From: Deltaproteobacteria bacterium
GTDB taxonomy: Bacteria > Desulfobacterota_D > UBA1144 > Nemesobacterales > Nemesobacteraceae
Direction: 5' to 3'
Length of the DNA: 32,047 nt
NCBI GenBank assembly: GCA_029262295.1
Contig: JAJCZR010000075.1
Location: forward strand, 1 to 32,047
Positions 24,435 to 31,969 of this stretch are shown in pieces. The first letter of the stretch is position 1. Every line of letters starts with the position of its first letter. The notes beneath the pieces were generated by a model. The model made no database searches, was not told the origin of the DNA, and was given only the letters and a program-made list of their open reading frames with translations. The position numbers and the translations under genes are program-made.

Positions 24435-25352
24435 ATGAAACTGAAGCTAAATTTAGTTGTAATTTTTTCAGCAATAATGCTATTTGCAGGATGTAATGCA
24501 GATGCACAGATAGAAGGAGCGGATAAAGATCAGTTTAATAAATACTGGTATGCGGGCAAAGCAGAGATCACAAGTTATGATCTTAAGCAGGCTAGGTATG
24601 GTGAGGTGCATGATGGTTATGCGGTGACTGTGTTTGTTACTGAGCCATTTTCTAAATCCAAGCAGGTAAAGCTTGATAATCCAAAAATTAATAAAAATGA
24701 TGTTTTAAACGTGTTGAAATTAAATTATGTTAAGAAATTTAATACGGGAATTTACAGATATTCTGTAATGGAATCGATCTTTACACCGGTTGATCTAAAG
24801 AATAACCCTAATACCGTGAAACTTTCATCTTCAGTGCAGGAATGGTGTGGGCATGTATATACTCAGCTTAACCTTGATGAAGATAAATACGATGTAGAGG
24901 CGTTTTCTTACTTTGAGAGTGAGGGAGATGAGGAATTTGAGATTAAAAGAGAATTTTTGGAAGATGAGGTTTGGAACCGTATAAGGATTAATCCATCAAG
25001 CTTGCCGACTGGTAAATTTAAGTTAATTCCAAGTGTACTAATATCAAGATTAACTCACAGGCCACTCAAAGTTGAATCCGTTACTGCAACTCTATCGGAA
25101 GTCCTTGAGAAAAAAAATATTATGAGATATAAAGTAATCTTTTCTGGTTCAAACAGAGAGCTTTCAATAGATTTCGCCGCAAATTTTCCTTATGAAATTG
25201 AATCGTGGGAAGAGAAATATAAAAGCGGTTTTGGCCCAGGGGCTAAAGTCCTTTCAACAACAGCAACCAAGAAGGAAAGAATTTTAAGTGATTACTGGAA
25301 TAAACATGATATTGAAGATGTGCATCTAAGAAGAAAACTTGGGATTGAGTAA
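24435..25352 (+). CDS. conserved lipoprotein of unknown function
   Basis: A 305-residue protein with a lipoprotein signal peptide (lipobox LFAGC, Cys20 becoming the acylated residue). The mature part has recognisable conserved blocks: FNKYWYAGKAEITSYDLKQA, RYGEVHDGYAVTVFVTEPFS, LKLNYVKKFNTGIYRYS, SSVQEWCGHVYTQLN and RINPSSLPTGKFKLIP. I recall similar proteins, mainly in Bacteroidetes-type genomes, that are often misnamed 'septum formation inhibitor Maf'; they have nothing in common with the Maf pyrophosphatase. Function unknown. AGAGGTG precedes the ATG. The next structure downstream is the dispersed palindromic repeat. Confidence 0.75.
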   Translation: MKLKLNLVVIFSAIMLFAGCNADAQIEGADKDQFNKYWYAGKAEITSYDLKQARYGEVHDGYAVTVFVTEPFSKSKQVKLDNPKINKNDVLNVLKLNYVKKFNTGIYRYSVMESIFTPVDLKNNPNTVKLSSSVQEWCGHVYTQLNLDEDKYDVEAFSYFESEGDEEFEIKREFLEDEVWNRIRINPSSLPTGKFKLIPSVLISRLTHRPLKVESVTATLSEVLEKKNIMRYKVIFSGSNRELSIDFAANFPYEIESWEEKYKSGFGPGAKVLSTTATKKERILSDYWNKHDIEDVHLRRKLGIE

Positions 25353-25360
25353 GTGATTCT

Positions 25361-25451
25361 TGTCATCCCGTGCTTGACACGAGATCCAGAATAATCTTTA
25401 TAATACTACTTCCTTGCTAACTTTGGATGCCGCATCAAGTCCGGCATGACA
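25361..25451. repeat. dispersed palindromic repeat (MITE/REP-like), 91 bp
   Basis: Two imperfect inverted 27-base arms: the left starts TGTCATCCCG (25361) and the right ends CGGCATGACA (25451), matching at 20 of 27 positions. Each arm is itself palindromic (CGTGCTTGACACG on the left, GCCGCATCAAGTCCGGC on the right). The centre of ~35 bases is AT-rich. It sits between the lipoprotein and the hsp20 terminator and may act as a transcription stop on either strand. Confidence 0.75.
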
Positions 25452-25464
25452 GAAAAAAACATAA

Positions 25465-25495
25465 ATAAAAAGGCTGGCCATTTAGACCAGCCTTT
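25465..25495 (-). terminator. Rho-independent terminator of hsp20
   Basis: On the minus strand AAAGGCTGG (plus-strand 25487-25495) pairs perfectly with CCAGCCTTT (25469-25477) around a 9-base loop, followed by TTTTTATTTATG. It lies 10 bases after the hsp20 stop. Confidence 0.85.
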
Positions 25496-25504
25496 ATTCG
25501 AATT

Positions 25505-25933
25505 TTAATTTACTTTTACTTCAATCTTTTTGGGAGCAGCTTCTTCTTTCTTTGGAAGAGTTACTTCAAGAACGCCATCTTTATATTTGGCTGAGATATT
25601 GTTTCTATCAACCTTTTCATCAATAAAAAAGCTTCTTTCGAAAGATCCATAAGAGCTTTCAACTCTCACGTAATTATCACCTTCATCTTTCTTTTCAAAC
25701 TTCTTTTCACCTCTGATTACAAGGTTGTTGTCCTTTAGATCGATATCAATATCTTCCTTGCTTACTCCGGGAACTTCTGCTCTTACGACATAGCTTTTTT
25801 CATTTTCCACTATGTCCACTTTGGGAGACCATCTGCTTTCGCTGTCAAAATCTCCTTCATAGTTTTTGGCAAATCCCTCGTTGAACTCTTTTAATATATT
25901 AAAAGGCTCCCATAATCTTAATCCGTATCTCAT
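25505..25933 (-). CDS. hsp20: small heat shock protein, Hsp20/alpha-crystallin family
   Basis: A 142-residue ATP-independent holdase that binds unfolding proteins as an oligomer. The N-terminal ~40 residues carry LRLWEPFNILKEFNEGF. The alpha-crystallin domain starts SPKVDIVENEKSYVVRAEVPG (about 43) and ends in DGVLEVTLPK with the conserved GVL. A C-terminal IxI-like segment, KKIEVKV, closes the protein. AGGAGG precedes the ATG by 8 bases. Single gene with its own promoter and terminator. Confidence 0.93.
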   Translation of the reverse strand: MRYGLRLWEPFNILKEFNEGFAKNYEGDFDSESRWSPKVDIVENEKSYVVRAEVPGVSKEDIDIDLKDNNLVIRGEKKFEKKDEGDNYVRVESSYGSFERSFFIDEKVDRNNISAKYKDGVLEVTLPKKEEAAPKKIEVKVN

Positions 25934-25992
25934 GATTGTTTACCTCCTGTTGTTAAACAGTAATTTATTGTTTTGTTTATCTTCATACTCGG

Positions 25993-26020
25993 AAATTAAT
26001 CATGGATTGGAGGGAGTCAA
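25993..26020 (-). promoter_or_regulatory. candidate promoter of hsp20
   Basis: TTGACT (plus-strand 26015-26020) and TAATTT (25993-25998) are 16 bases apart on the minus strand, ~60 bases before the hsp20 start. CTTGAC with a following CCCTCC could also be a heat-shock sigma -35, but no matching -10 box was seen. Confidence 0.35.
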
Positions 26021-26091
26021 GGGGAAATTTTAAGATTGAAGATTTTTTCGAAAACTTAAAATTTATAAGAAATAATTGTTGTTTCAATATT

Positions 26092-26820
26092 TTAAAACAG
26101 ATTGACCATCTTTTGCATAAATCTAATAATTTTCTTGCAAAAAATTTTAGCTTCAAATGATATAGTTGTTTCTAAATCAGATCTAATAGAGTTTTTCCAT
26201 ATATCACTTTCAAAATAGCCTGGAGCAGCAACCTGAGGATAAATTCCATATCTAATTAAATTGGTAATATCATTTCTTCTCATAATGCCATCAGAAGCTA
26301 ATCTTATTGGATAGACGTGCCTCATTAATTTTCTTGCTCCTTTTATATTAAGAAGATAGGTAGATGTTCTATTGGCACTTCTTGTTATATTTGCCACCCT
26401 ATAAATATCATATATTGGTTTTCCAAATGGTTTGAGTCTCCCATCTGTGGCAAAGTTGATATGTTCCCAATCGTTTGGGAATTTTTCTCTAACTTCTAAG
26501 ATTTTAAAGAGCATTTCACCAATCAGAGCATCATCTTCCAAAATAAGGGCTTCTTCTATGCTTTCTATGATCATACGTTCCCATATTTTTGCATGTGTGA
26601 GTGCACAACCTACCTCTCCGGGGCTTAGCTCTCTCCCAATTGTTTTTATAGATTCTTTTTTGGAATATAGTTCGAGATCTTTTTCTGAAATTTTTGTTCC
26701 ATCGATGGCTTTAATTAATTCAAAATCAATATTGAGATTAGTCAATTGTTTTTCAATATGTCTCCTCCGTTCTTTTGAATGCTCAAGATTTACTACTAAT
26801 ACTGGAAGTTTCTTTTTCAT
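26092..26820 (-). CDS. glycosyltransferase family 25 (LPS biosynthesis type)
   Basis: A 242-residue GT25 protein of the sort that adds galactose or other sugars to lipooligosaccharide. The N-terminus LPVLVVNLEHSKERRRHIEK is the family start. It is followed by LIKAIDGTKIS, the acceptor-side ELSPGEVGCALTHAKIWERM (residues ~65-84) and the metal-binding EEALILEDDALI with the DxD-like Glu-Asp-Asp near 93. KLMRHVYPIRLASDGIM supplies the last block. A cytoplasmic-membrane-associated location is expected. AGAGG lies 8 bases before the ATG. No other cell-envelope glycosyltransferase is near it. Confidence 0.85.
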   Translation of the reverse strand: MKKKLPVLVVNLEHSKERRRHIEKQLTNLNIDFELIKAIDGTKISEKDLELYSKKESIKTIGRELSPGEVGCALTHAKIWERMIIESIEEALILEDDALIGEMLFKILEVREKFPNDWEHINFATDGRLKPFGKPIYDIYRVANITRSANRTSTYLLNIKGARKLMRHVYPIRLASDGIMRRNDITNLIRYGIYPQVAAPGYFESDIWKNSIRSDLETTISFEAKIFCKKIIRFMQKMVNLF

Positions 26821-27176
26821 TTAATAACCTCTTTCTTATATCCATATAAATCAAAATCTGTTTTGTAAATTTTGTAAATTATTTCTATAAGACCTGAATC
26901 TAGATTAGTATTTTTATTTACATTCTCATGTTGAGATTTCTTTCAAATTTCCACTGTTACAAAGAAGAGTGTATAACACCTTATAATTTGTTGTGAGGAT
27001 AATATTTTTAGATCCATGAGCAAAATAAGGCATTTATAAATGTCCTTTGAATGGTTTTTATAAGCGAAGATTATTATATAATAAATAGTTGGAATATATT
27101 ATTAATATTGACAGTAAATGATAAAACCAATCAATATTATATTATGATATACAATACTAACTTCTGGGAATAATGA
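26821..27176. other. AT-rich stretch without recognisable gene
   Basis: About 355 bases upstream of the glycosyltransferase start. No open frame of interest on either strand. TTGACA at 27108-27113 precedes the TPP-enzyme fragment and may be the remains of its promoter, though no good -10 lies at 17 bases. A short direct repeat TTTTGTAAA occurs twice near 26861-26878. Confidence 0.5.
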
Positions 27177-27276
27177 ATGGCAAAAAGATAAGGCGGATAT
27201 TTAGTTGCAAAGACTCTCTATGATTTGGGGGTAAGAGATATATTTACACTTGCCGGCGGACATATAAATCCAAAAT
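27177..27276 (+). pseudogene. fragment of a thiamine-diphosphate enzyme N-terminus
   Basis: From ATG 27177 the frame reads MAKR, then TAA at codon 5, then GGYLVAKTLYDLGVRDIF and TLAGGHINP. That is the first strand and the glycine-rich turn of the acetolactate-synthase/TPP-enzyme N-terminal domain (compare the family's GGxLVAxxLxxxGVxxVFxLxGGHI). Similarity ends at about 27276, after which the frame runs on to a stop at 27309-27311 without family features. Stop codon plus truncation make it a pseudogene. Confidence 0.6.
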
Positions 27277-27550
27277 TTTTTCCTGTAAGTTTTTGTCACA
27301 TATTAGCATAACAATGTAATATCTTTTAGAATATGCATCTTGTCTTCAACCTAGCATTAAAACTACATTCTTAAATGAATTATTAGATAAATCTTTGCAA
27401 ATTTTTAACTTACGATGCATACCATCCCCACTGTAACTTTTAACTGTTTGATTGCAATTTCAATACCTTGGCTTTTCCCTTAAAGACTTCACTGAATCTG
27501 CTTGTTGAACCCAGAGAATTACTAGTATCGAGTTCCCATGTTTGATTGTT
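27264..27550 (-). pseudogene. decayed Ser/Thr protein-kinase-like N-lobe
   Basis: Three frames must be joined. First frame (27550 to ~27475): WELDTSNSLGSTSRFSEVFKG, with the glycine-loop shape LGSGxFxEVFKG. Second frame (to ~27410): GIEIAIKQLKV, carrying the AIK lysine of the N-lobe. Third frame (to ~27264): FKNVVLMLG, a stop, then KRYYIVMLICDKNLQEKILDL, resembling the hinge of kinases (IVM...D.SLxE). Two shifts and one stop show decay. It follows the methyltransferase stop on the same strand and meets the TPP fragment head-on. Confidence 0.5.
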
Positions 27551-27558
27551 TAATTTTA

Positions 27559-28338
27559 TTAGTCTTCAATGTTTTTTTCAGTAAGAAAATCTTCTGGGAT
27601 TTCTGCAGTTTTTTGAAGTACGACTGCAAAATAAAATAGGGGTGTACCTTCAACAGACAAGCGGTGTTGGTATTTTTCAATATGAAATACATCAAGGTAC
27701 TTTGAGAAAATCAGTTCTCTTACAAACTTAGAGAATCCGGAATCGTCAGTTATCTCAAGAAAGGTTTCTTTAATGTTGAATGCTACCCATCCGCCTTCTG
27801 CAACAAAATGAAGCGCCTGGAAAAATGCTTTGGGTGGAATATCCCCGAATCCAAGTGCAGCAACAGAAGTTAGGCAATCAATTGACCATTCTGAAATTTC
27901 TTCAACCAGATAAGGTTTAAGGTTTGTAAAGTCGGCAACATAGTATTCGTCATAGCAACTTGGCCTATCTCTAAAACAAGCGTCTCTAGCTTCCGGGATA
28001 ATATCAACACCAACCATGCGCGCAACACCATATTTATTCAGTACTTCGCCCATAAAACCGTTGCCAGCACCAAGATCTAATACGCGAAGCTCGCTAAAGT
28101 TTTTTCCTCGTTTATCCAGAGTCTGTTTTAGTATCTCACCTACTTTGAATGGTGATGTACACTTTAGACGATCATAAAAAAGCTGTTCGTATAATCCGGG
28201 GTGAAGATAAATCTGATCATAGTCATGGAACCGTATTTGATGATTTTGATCCCCATCTATTAGAAGGAACTCAACTTCGTCTTGTGCTGAATCATGTGCT
28301 TCTTGCTGTGGAAATTGTATTTGGTATCTATTTGGCAA
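27559..28338 (-). CDS. class I SAM-dependent methyltransferase
   Basis: A 259-residue cytoplasmic methyltransferase. The SAM-binding motif I is VLDLGAGNGFMGEVL near residue 87, the acidic residue of motif II is in MVGVDIIPEARD near 109, and LTSVAALGFGDIPPKAFFQA is the later strand and helix. The N-terminal ~70 residues, including IRFHDYDQIYLHPGLYEQLF, are family-specific. Substrate unknown. The start is TTG at 28338 with AAGGA 5 bases before it. Divergent from pqiA over 155 bp, so the two may share regulation. Confidence 0.75.
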   Translation of the reverse strand: MPNRYQIQFPQQEAHDSAQDEVEFLLIDGDQNHQIRFHDYDQIYLHPGLYEQLFYDRLKCTSPFKVGEILKQTLDKRGKNFSELRVLDLGAGNGFMGEVLNKYGVARMVGVDIIPEARDACFRDRPSCYDEYYVADFTNLKPYLVEEISEWSIDCLTSVAALGFGDIPPKAFFQALHFVAEGGWVAFNIKETFLEITDDSGFSKFVRELIFSKYLDVFHIEKYQHRLSVEGTPLFYFAVVLQKTAEIPEDFLTEKNIED

Positions 28339-28493
28339 TTTTATCCTTGTGTTTTGTATGGGTTTGATTAAGAAAGACTGCTAACACTTAATAATAACAC
28401 CATCAACGACACACAACAAATTTCCATAGTTTTAAAAGATTTGGTTTTACCATCTTTTTTATATAAAAGTTGATTAAGTAAACTTAAATAGCA
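28339..28493. promoter_or_regulatory. divergent intergenic region of methyltransferase and pqiA
   Basis: 155 bases between the two starts. TATAAA at 28463-28468 follows a TTGGTT (28441-28446) by 16 bases on the plus strand, a weak pqiA promoter candidate; TAAACT at 28479-28484 is a second -10 candidate. No operator palindrome or ribosome site for pqiA was seen. Confidence 0.3.
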
Positions 28494-29750
28494 ATGAGTG
28501 AAATTACCCCTTCAACTAAATCAATTTGCCATCAATGCGACTGGGTTTCCGATATTCCACCACTTGAAAGGGGAGATGTAGTTTCTTGCCCACGCTGTGG
28601 ATATAAACTTTTTAAAAAAGAACCTTTAAGTGTGCAAAATGAAATTGCATGGTCTGTAGCTGCATTGGTTGTTTTGGTCGTAGCCTTGTCATTTGAATTT
28701 ATAAGTTTTGAAGTGAGCGGTATTAAACATTCAATTGTTTTTGTTGATACTGTTCGTGTTCTATTTAATTTTGACTATGTGTTTTTAGGGATATTGGTAT
28801 TTTTAACTACCGTCATACTACCTTCGATATATTTGTTAATTATTCTTTATCTTGATATTGGTATAGCACTAGAAATAAAATTTCCCGGCACATTGGCTCT
28901 TGCACGTACTATCCGATCAATTAAACCCTGGCTGATGAGCGATGTGTTTATCATCGGAGTGTTGGTAAGCCTAATAAAGATAGTAACACTGGCAAATATA
29001 CATATCGGCCCTTCCTTTGTGGCTTTTTGTGCATATGCACTGTTAATGCTGAAAACATTGTCTAGTTTTAATGTACACCGTTTGTGGCAGCATATCGGAG
29101 ATAATATTAGCCCGCCTGAAAATATAATAGCCGGGCGTACTGCACAGGAGCAAAATATGACAAGTTGCACAGCCTGTGACCAACTATTTGATTATCATGA
29201 TGAACATTTTTGCCCCAGATGCGGTAAGCGACATATTTCACATCATATTGATCGGTTGCAAATTACCTGGGCCCTAATTTTAACAGGGACACTGTTATTT
29301 ATCCCAGCAAATTTATACCCAATACTGGAAACATCCAGTTTAGGTAATAATGATCCGCAAACAATTGTAGGCGGTGTGCTGCATTTAACTGAGACAGGTT
29401 CATGGCCTATAGCCCTTATTATTTTCGTAGCCAGTATACTTATTCCTATTGCAAAAATTTTTGCTTTAAGCTGGTTATGTATAAAAGCACGTACAGCAAA
29501 ATCAGAAAGTCACCACGATAAAATGCGTCTTTACCATATTACTGAAATGGTTGGCAGGTGGTCTATGGTTGATGTATTTGTCGTTGCTGTGTTAGTTTCG
29601 TTAGTCCAGGCAGGTGTATTTATTACCATTACTCCAGGGCCGGCTGCAGTATATTTTGCAGGTGTGGTTATTGTCACAATGATAGCGGCTATTACTTTCG
29701 ATACAAGATTGATTTGGCTAGTATCTTCAGGAAATGCAGATGAAGACTGA
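28494..29750 (+). CDS. pqiA: PqiA inner-membrane protein
   Basis: A 418-residue polytopic protein, the inner-membrane part of the PqiABC system that moves lipids between inner and outer membranes. Two PqiA domains are in tandem, each beginning with a zinc ribbon: CHQCDWVSD...CPRCGYKL at residues ~12-39 and CTACDQLFD...CPRCGKRH at ~223-247. Each is followed by about four membrane segments. The repeated ARTIRSIKPWLMSDVFIIGVLVSL and MVGRWSMVDVFVVAVLVSL mark the two halves. It is followed by pqiB 27 bases later and pqiC, a complete operon. Confidence 0.93.
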   Translation: MSEITPSTKSICHQCDWVSDIPPLERGDVVSCPRCGYKLFKKEPLSVQNEIAWSVAALVVLVVALSFEFISFEVSGIKHSIVFVDTVRVLFNFDYVFLGILVFLTTVILPSIYLLIILYLDIGIALEIKFPGTLALARTIRSIKPWLMSDVFIIGVLVSLIKIVTLANIHIGPSFVAFCAYALLMLKTLSSFNVHRLWQHIGDNISPPENIIAGRTAQEQNMTSCTACDQLFDYHDEHFCPRCGKRHISHHIDRLQITWALILTGTLLFIPANLYPILETSSLGNNDPQTIVGGVLHLTETGSWPIALIIFVASILIPIAKIFALSWLCIKARTAKSESHHDKMRLYHITEMVGRWSMVDVFVVAVLVSLVQAGVFITITPGPAAVYFAGVVIVTMIAAITFDTRLIWLVSSGNADED

Positions 29751-29777
29751 TATGACAATCAATATAAGCGAGGAAAT

Positions 29778-31403
29778 GTGAGCGAGGATTTAAAACAAGC
29801 TAAAAAAAATACTAAAAAGAAAAGCCACATATCTACAGTCTGGCTTATTCCTTTAATTGCAGTACTTATAGGTGGCTGGCTTCTTTACCAGAACATCAGA
29901 TTGCAGGGTCCGACTATTACCATTGAACTCAATAATGCTGAAGGCCTTGAAGCTGGGAAAACCAAAGTGAAGATTAGAAGTGTTGATGTTGGAACGCTGG
30001 AAGAACTGCGTCTCTCGAATGATTATGACAATGTTATTGCAAAAGTTCAGATGCAGCCTAATCTTAATGAATTGTTAGTGGAAGACACTCAGTTTTGGGT
30101 AGTTAAACCTCGAGTTGGGAGGCAGGGGGTTAGTGGTTTGGGCACTATACTTTCCGGCACCTACATTCAAATGCGTCCTGGAAAAGCTGATAAGTCTGCA
30201 AAGAGGTTTAAAGTGCTAAATCGTCCTCCTCCCACTCGCCCCAATATTCCAGGTCTTTCCCTATCTCTGACCAGTGAGAGTGTCAACACACTCAGTATTG
30301 GTGATCCTATTATATTTCAGGGGTTGACAGTCGGGCAGGTTGAAACTGTAGATTTGGATATTGAGGATCTTTATGTCAGTTACCGTATTTTTATAGAGTC
30401 TCCTTATAACAAGCTAGTTACTCAAAACACCAAATTTTGGCCCCGCTCCGGGATTGATTTTCAGATCAGTTCAGAAGGGGTTGATGTGCAGATAGGTAAC
30501 CTGCAGGCAATACTTGCCGGGGGGCTTACTTTTGGTGTACCTGAAGGTGTTAATGCAGGGGCAAAAGTTGAAAACGGGACTCATTTCAAGCTTTATTCTT
30601 CATATAAAAAGGTTCTCAATGACCGGTATGATGAAAAGATAGAGTATGTAGTACTTTTTGATGATTCGGTGCGGTATCTATACAAAGGTGCTGCCGTTGA
30701 GTTCCATGGAATACGCGTTGGCACTGTAGCACAGGTGCCGTTTCTAAACAAAAATTTTAGTATTGATCAAATTCGCGGCCTTCGTATCCCGGTGCTCATC
30801 AATCTCGAACCGCAGCGTATAAGTAATATTACAGAAGACTTATCGATGGATGAATGGAAACAACTGTTATCTAAGCAGTTTGATGAGGGTTTGCGTGCCA
30901 CCTTGAAGTCGGCCAACCTACTCACAGGTGCAAAGTTTGTCGACTTAGTTTTTAATAAGAATCCTGAGGTGATAGAACCGAAAACTCTCGGATCTTATCC
31001 CATATTTCCAAGCCAGCCCGGTGGATTCGCAACACTGGAACAACAAGTTGAACAACTGCTTAGCAAGCTCAATAATTTGCCAGTTGAGTCACTTATGGCT
31101 GAACTTGAAAGCACATTAAAGCAAACCGAAGAAACCATAAAAAGTTTTAATTCAATACTGAATGATGATGTAATTAAGGCAATACCGGCCGATTTACAGA
31201 AAACTCTGACCGAGCTACAGTATACTATTAATTCATATCGGGAAGGTGAACCTATCTACAACAATATAAATCAAACGCTGAAAGAGTTGCAACGGTTGAT
31301 GTCAGATTTGGGAGCACTTACACAGACCCTGAAAGCTAATCCAAATGCGATTATCTTTGGCAATGATAAAGAAAAAGATCCGATACCAAAGGCGGCTGAA
31401 TAA
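29778..31403 (+). CDS. pqiB: PqiB MCE-domain protein
   Basis: A 541-residue periplasm-spanning protein anchored by one N-terminal helix (TVWLIPLIAVLIGGWLLY, residues ~20-37). Three MCE domains follow: GPTITIELNNAEGLEAGKTK near 44, then SLTSESVNTLSIGDPIIF near 162 and VVLFDDSVRYLYKGAAVEF near 291. In the known structures these domains stack as hexameric rings. The C-terminal ~130 residues are a long coiled-coil-like helix (TLEQQVEQLLSKLNNL onward) that forms the needle in PqiB. GTG start with GAGGAAAT before it. It overlaps pqiC by one base. Confidence 0.93.
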   Translation: MSEDLKQAKKNTKKKSHISTVWLIPLIAVLIGGWLLYQNIRLQGPTITIELNNAEGLEAGKTKVKIRSVDVGTLEELRLSNDYDNVIAKVQMQPNLNELLVEDTQFWVVKPRVGRQGVSGLGTILSGTYIQMRPGKADKSAKRFKVLNRPPPTRPNIPGLSLSLTSESVNTLSIGDPIIFQGLTVGQVETVDLDIEDLYVSYRIFIESPYNKLVTQNTKFWPRSGIDFQISSEGVDVQIGNLQAILAGGLTFGVPEGVNAGAKVENGTHFKLYSSYKKVLNDRYDEKIEYVVLFDDSVRYLYKGAAVEFHGIRVGTVAQVPFLNKNFSIDQIRGLRIPVLINLEPQRISNITEDLSMDEWKQLLSKQFDEGLRATLKSANLLTGAKFVDLVFNKNPEVIEPKTLGSYPIFPSQPGGFATLEQQVEQLLSKLNNLPVESLMAELESTLKQTEETIKSFNSILNDDVIKAIPADLQKTLTELQYTINSYREGEPIYNNINQTLKELQRLMSDLGALTQTLKANPNAIIFGNDKEKDPIPKAAE

Positions 31404-31969
31404 TGTCAAGGTGTATAACCTTATCTTTATTAGTGTTCTTATTAGCAGGCTGTGTCAAGAGCGTTCCAACGAATTACTACTTGCTGCAAGATGATATTAA
31501 CGCGACACAAACATTCAACACCTCTCGTAGCCTGGCTATAGATAAAATTGAAATAGCAGGCTTTCTTGATAAATCCGGTGTTGTATATCAAACTGGACCC
31601 AACCAGGTAAATGTTGCCGTTCGTCACCTATGGGCTGAACCACTTTCCAGTCAGTTGCGCCGAAGTCTGTCTGATCAACTGAGTGAAAACCTCATTGATA
31701 TAGCTGTTTATCAAAACAAAAATGATGCTCCTGATACAATTATGCTTTTAAATGTTTCTATAGATGGATTTCATGGTCGTTATGATGGTATTGCGAAAGT
31801 CTCTGGTACATGGTGGCTCACCGATCAAAAAGCGAAAGTGGTCACACGCCGTGCTTTTGACCAATCTGTGCCGCTTCAAAGTGATGGTTATCCCGAACTT
31901 GTGAGGGCTTTATCGTTGGGTTTAGAGGAGACAGTAGCAATGATAGCTGAGGCAGTGCAGACACACTGA
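31403..31969 (+). CDS. pqiC: PqiC/YmbA outer-membrane lipoprotein
   Basis: A 188-residue lipoprotein with signal peptide and lipobox LLAGC (Cys near 17), then SVPTNYYLLQ, the start of the ABC-type transport auxiliary (DUF330) fold. Further family blocks are VNVAVRHLWAEPLSSQLRRS and VSGTWWLTDQKAKVVTRRAF. It docks PqiB to the outer membrane. The ATG overlaps the pqiB stop (TAATG), so translation is coupled. It is the last gene of pqiABC. Confidence 0.9.
   Translation: MSRCITLSLLVFLLAGCVKSVPTNYYLLQDDINATQTFNTSRSLAIDKIEIAGFLDKSGVVYQTGPNQVNVAVRHLWAEPLSSQLRRSLSDQLSENLIDIAVYQNKNDAPDTIMLLNVSIDGFHGRYDGIAKVSGTWWLTDQKAKVVTRRAFDQSVPLQSDGYPELVRALSLGLEETVAMIAEAVQTH

Noticed and set aside
25934..25970. RNA thermometer in the hsp20 leader
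   Set aside because: The SD can lie in the loop of a weak TGTTTA/TAAACA stem, but no ROSE or fourU pairing of the AGGAGG itself was found; the upstream CCCTCC is in the promoter and not transcribed.
28149..28367. 72-codon plus-strand open frame over the methyltransferase start
   Set aside because: Lies antisense to the N-terminus of a supported methyltransferase gene; composition does not suggest a real protein.
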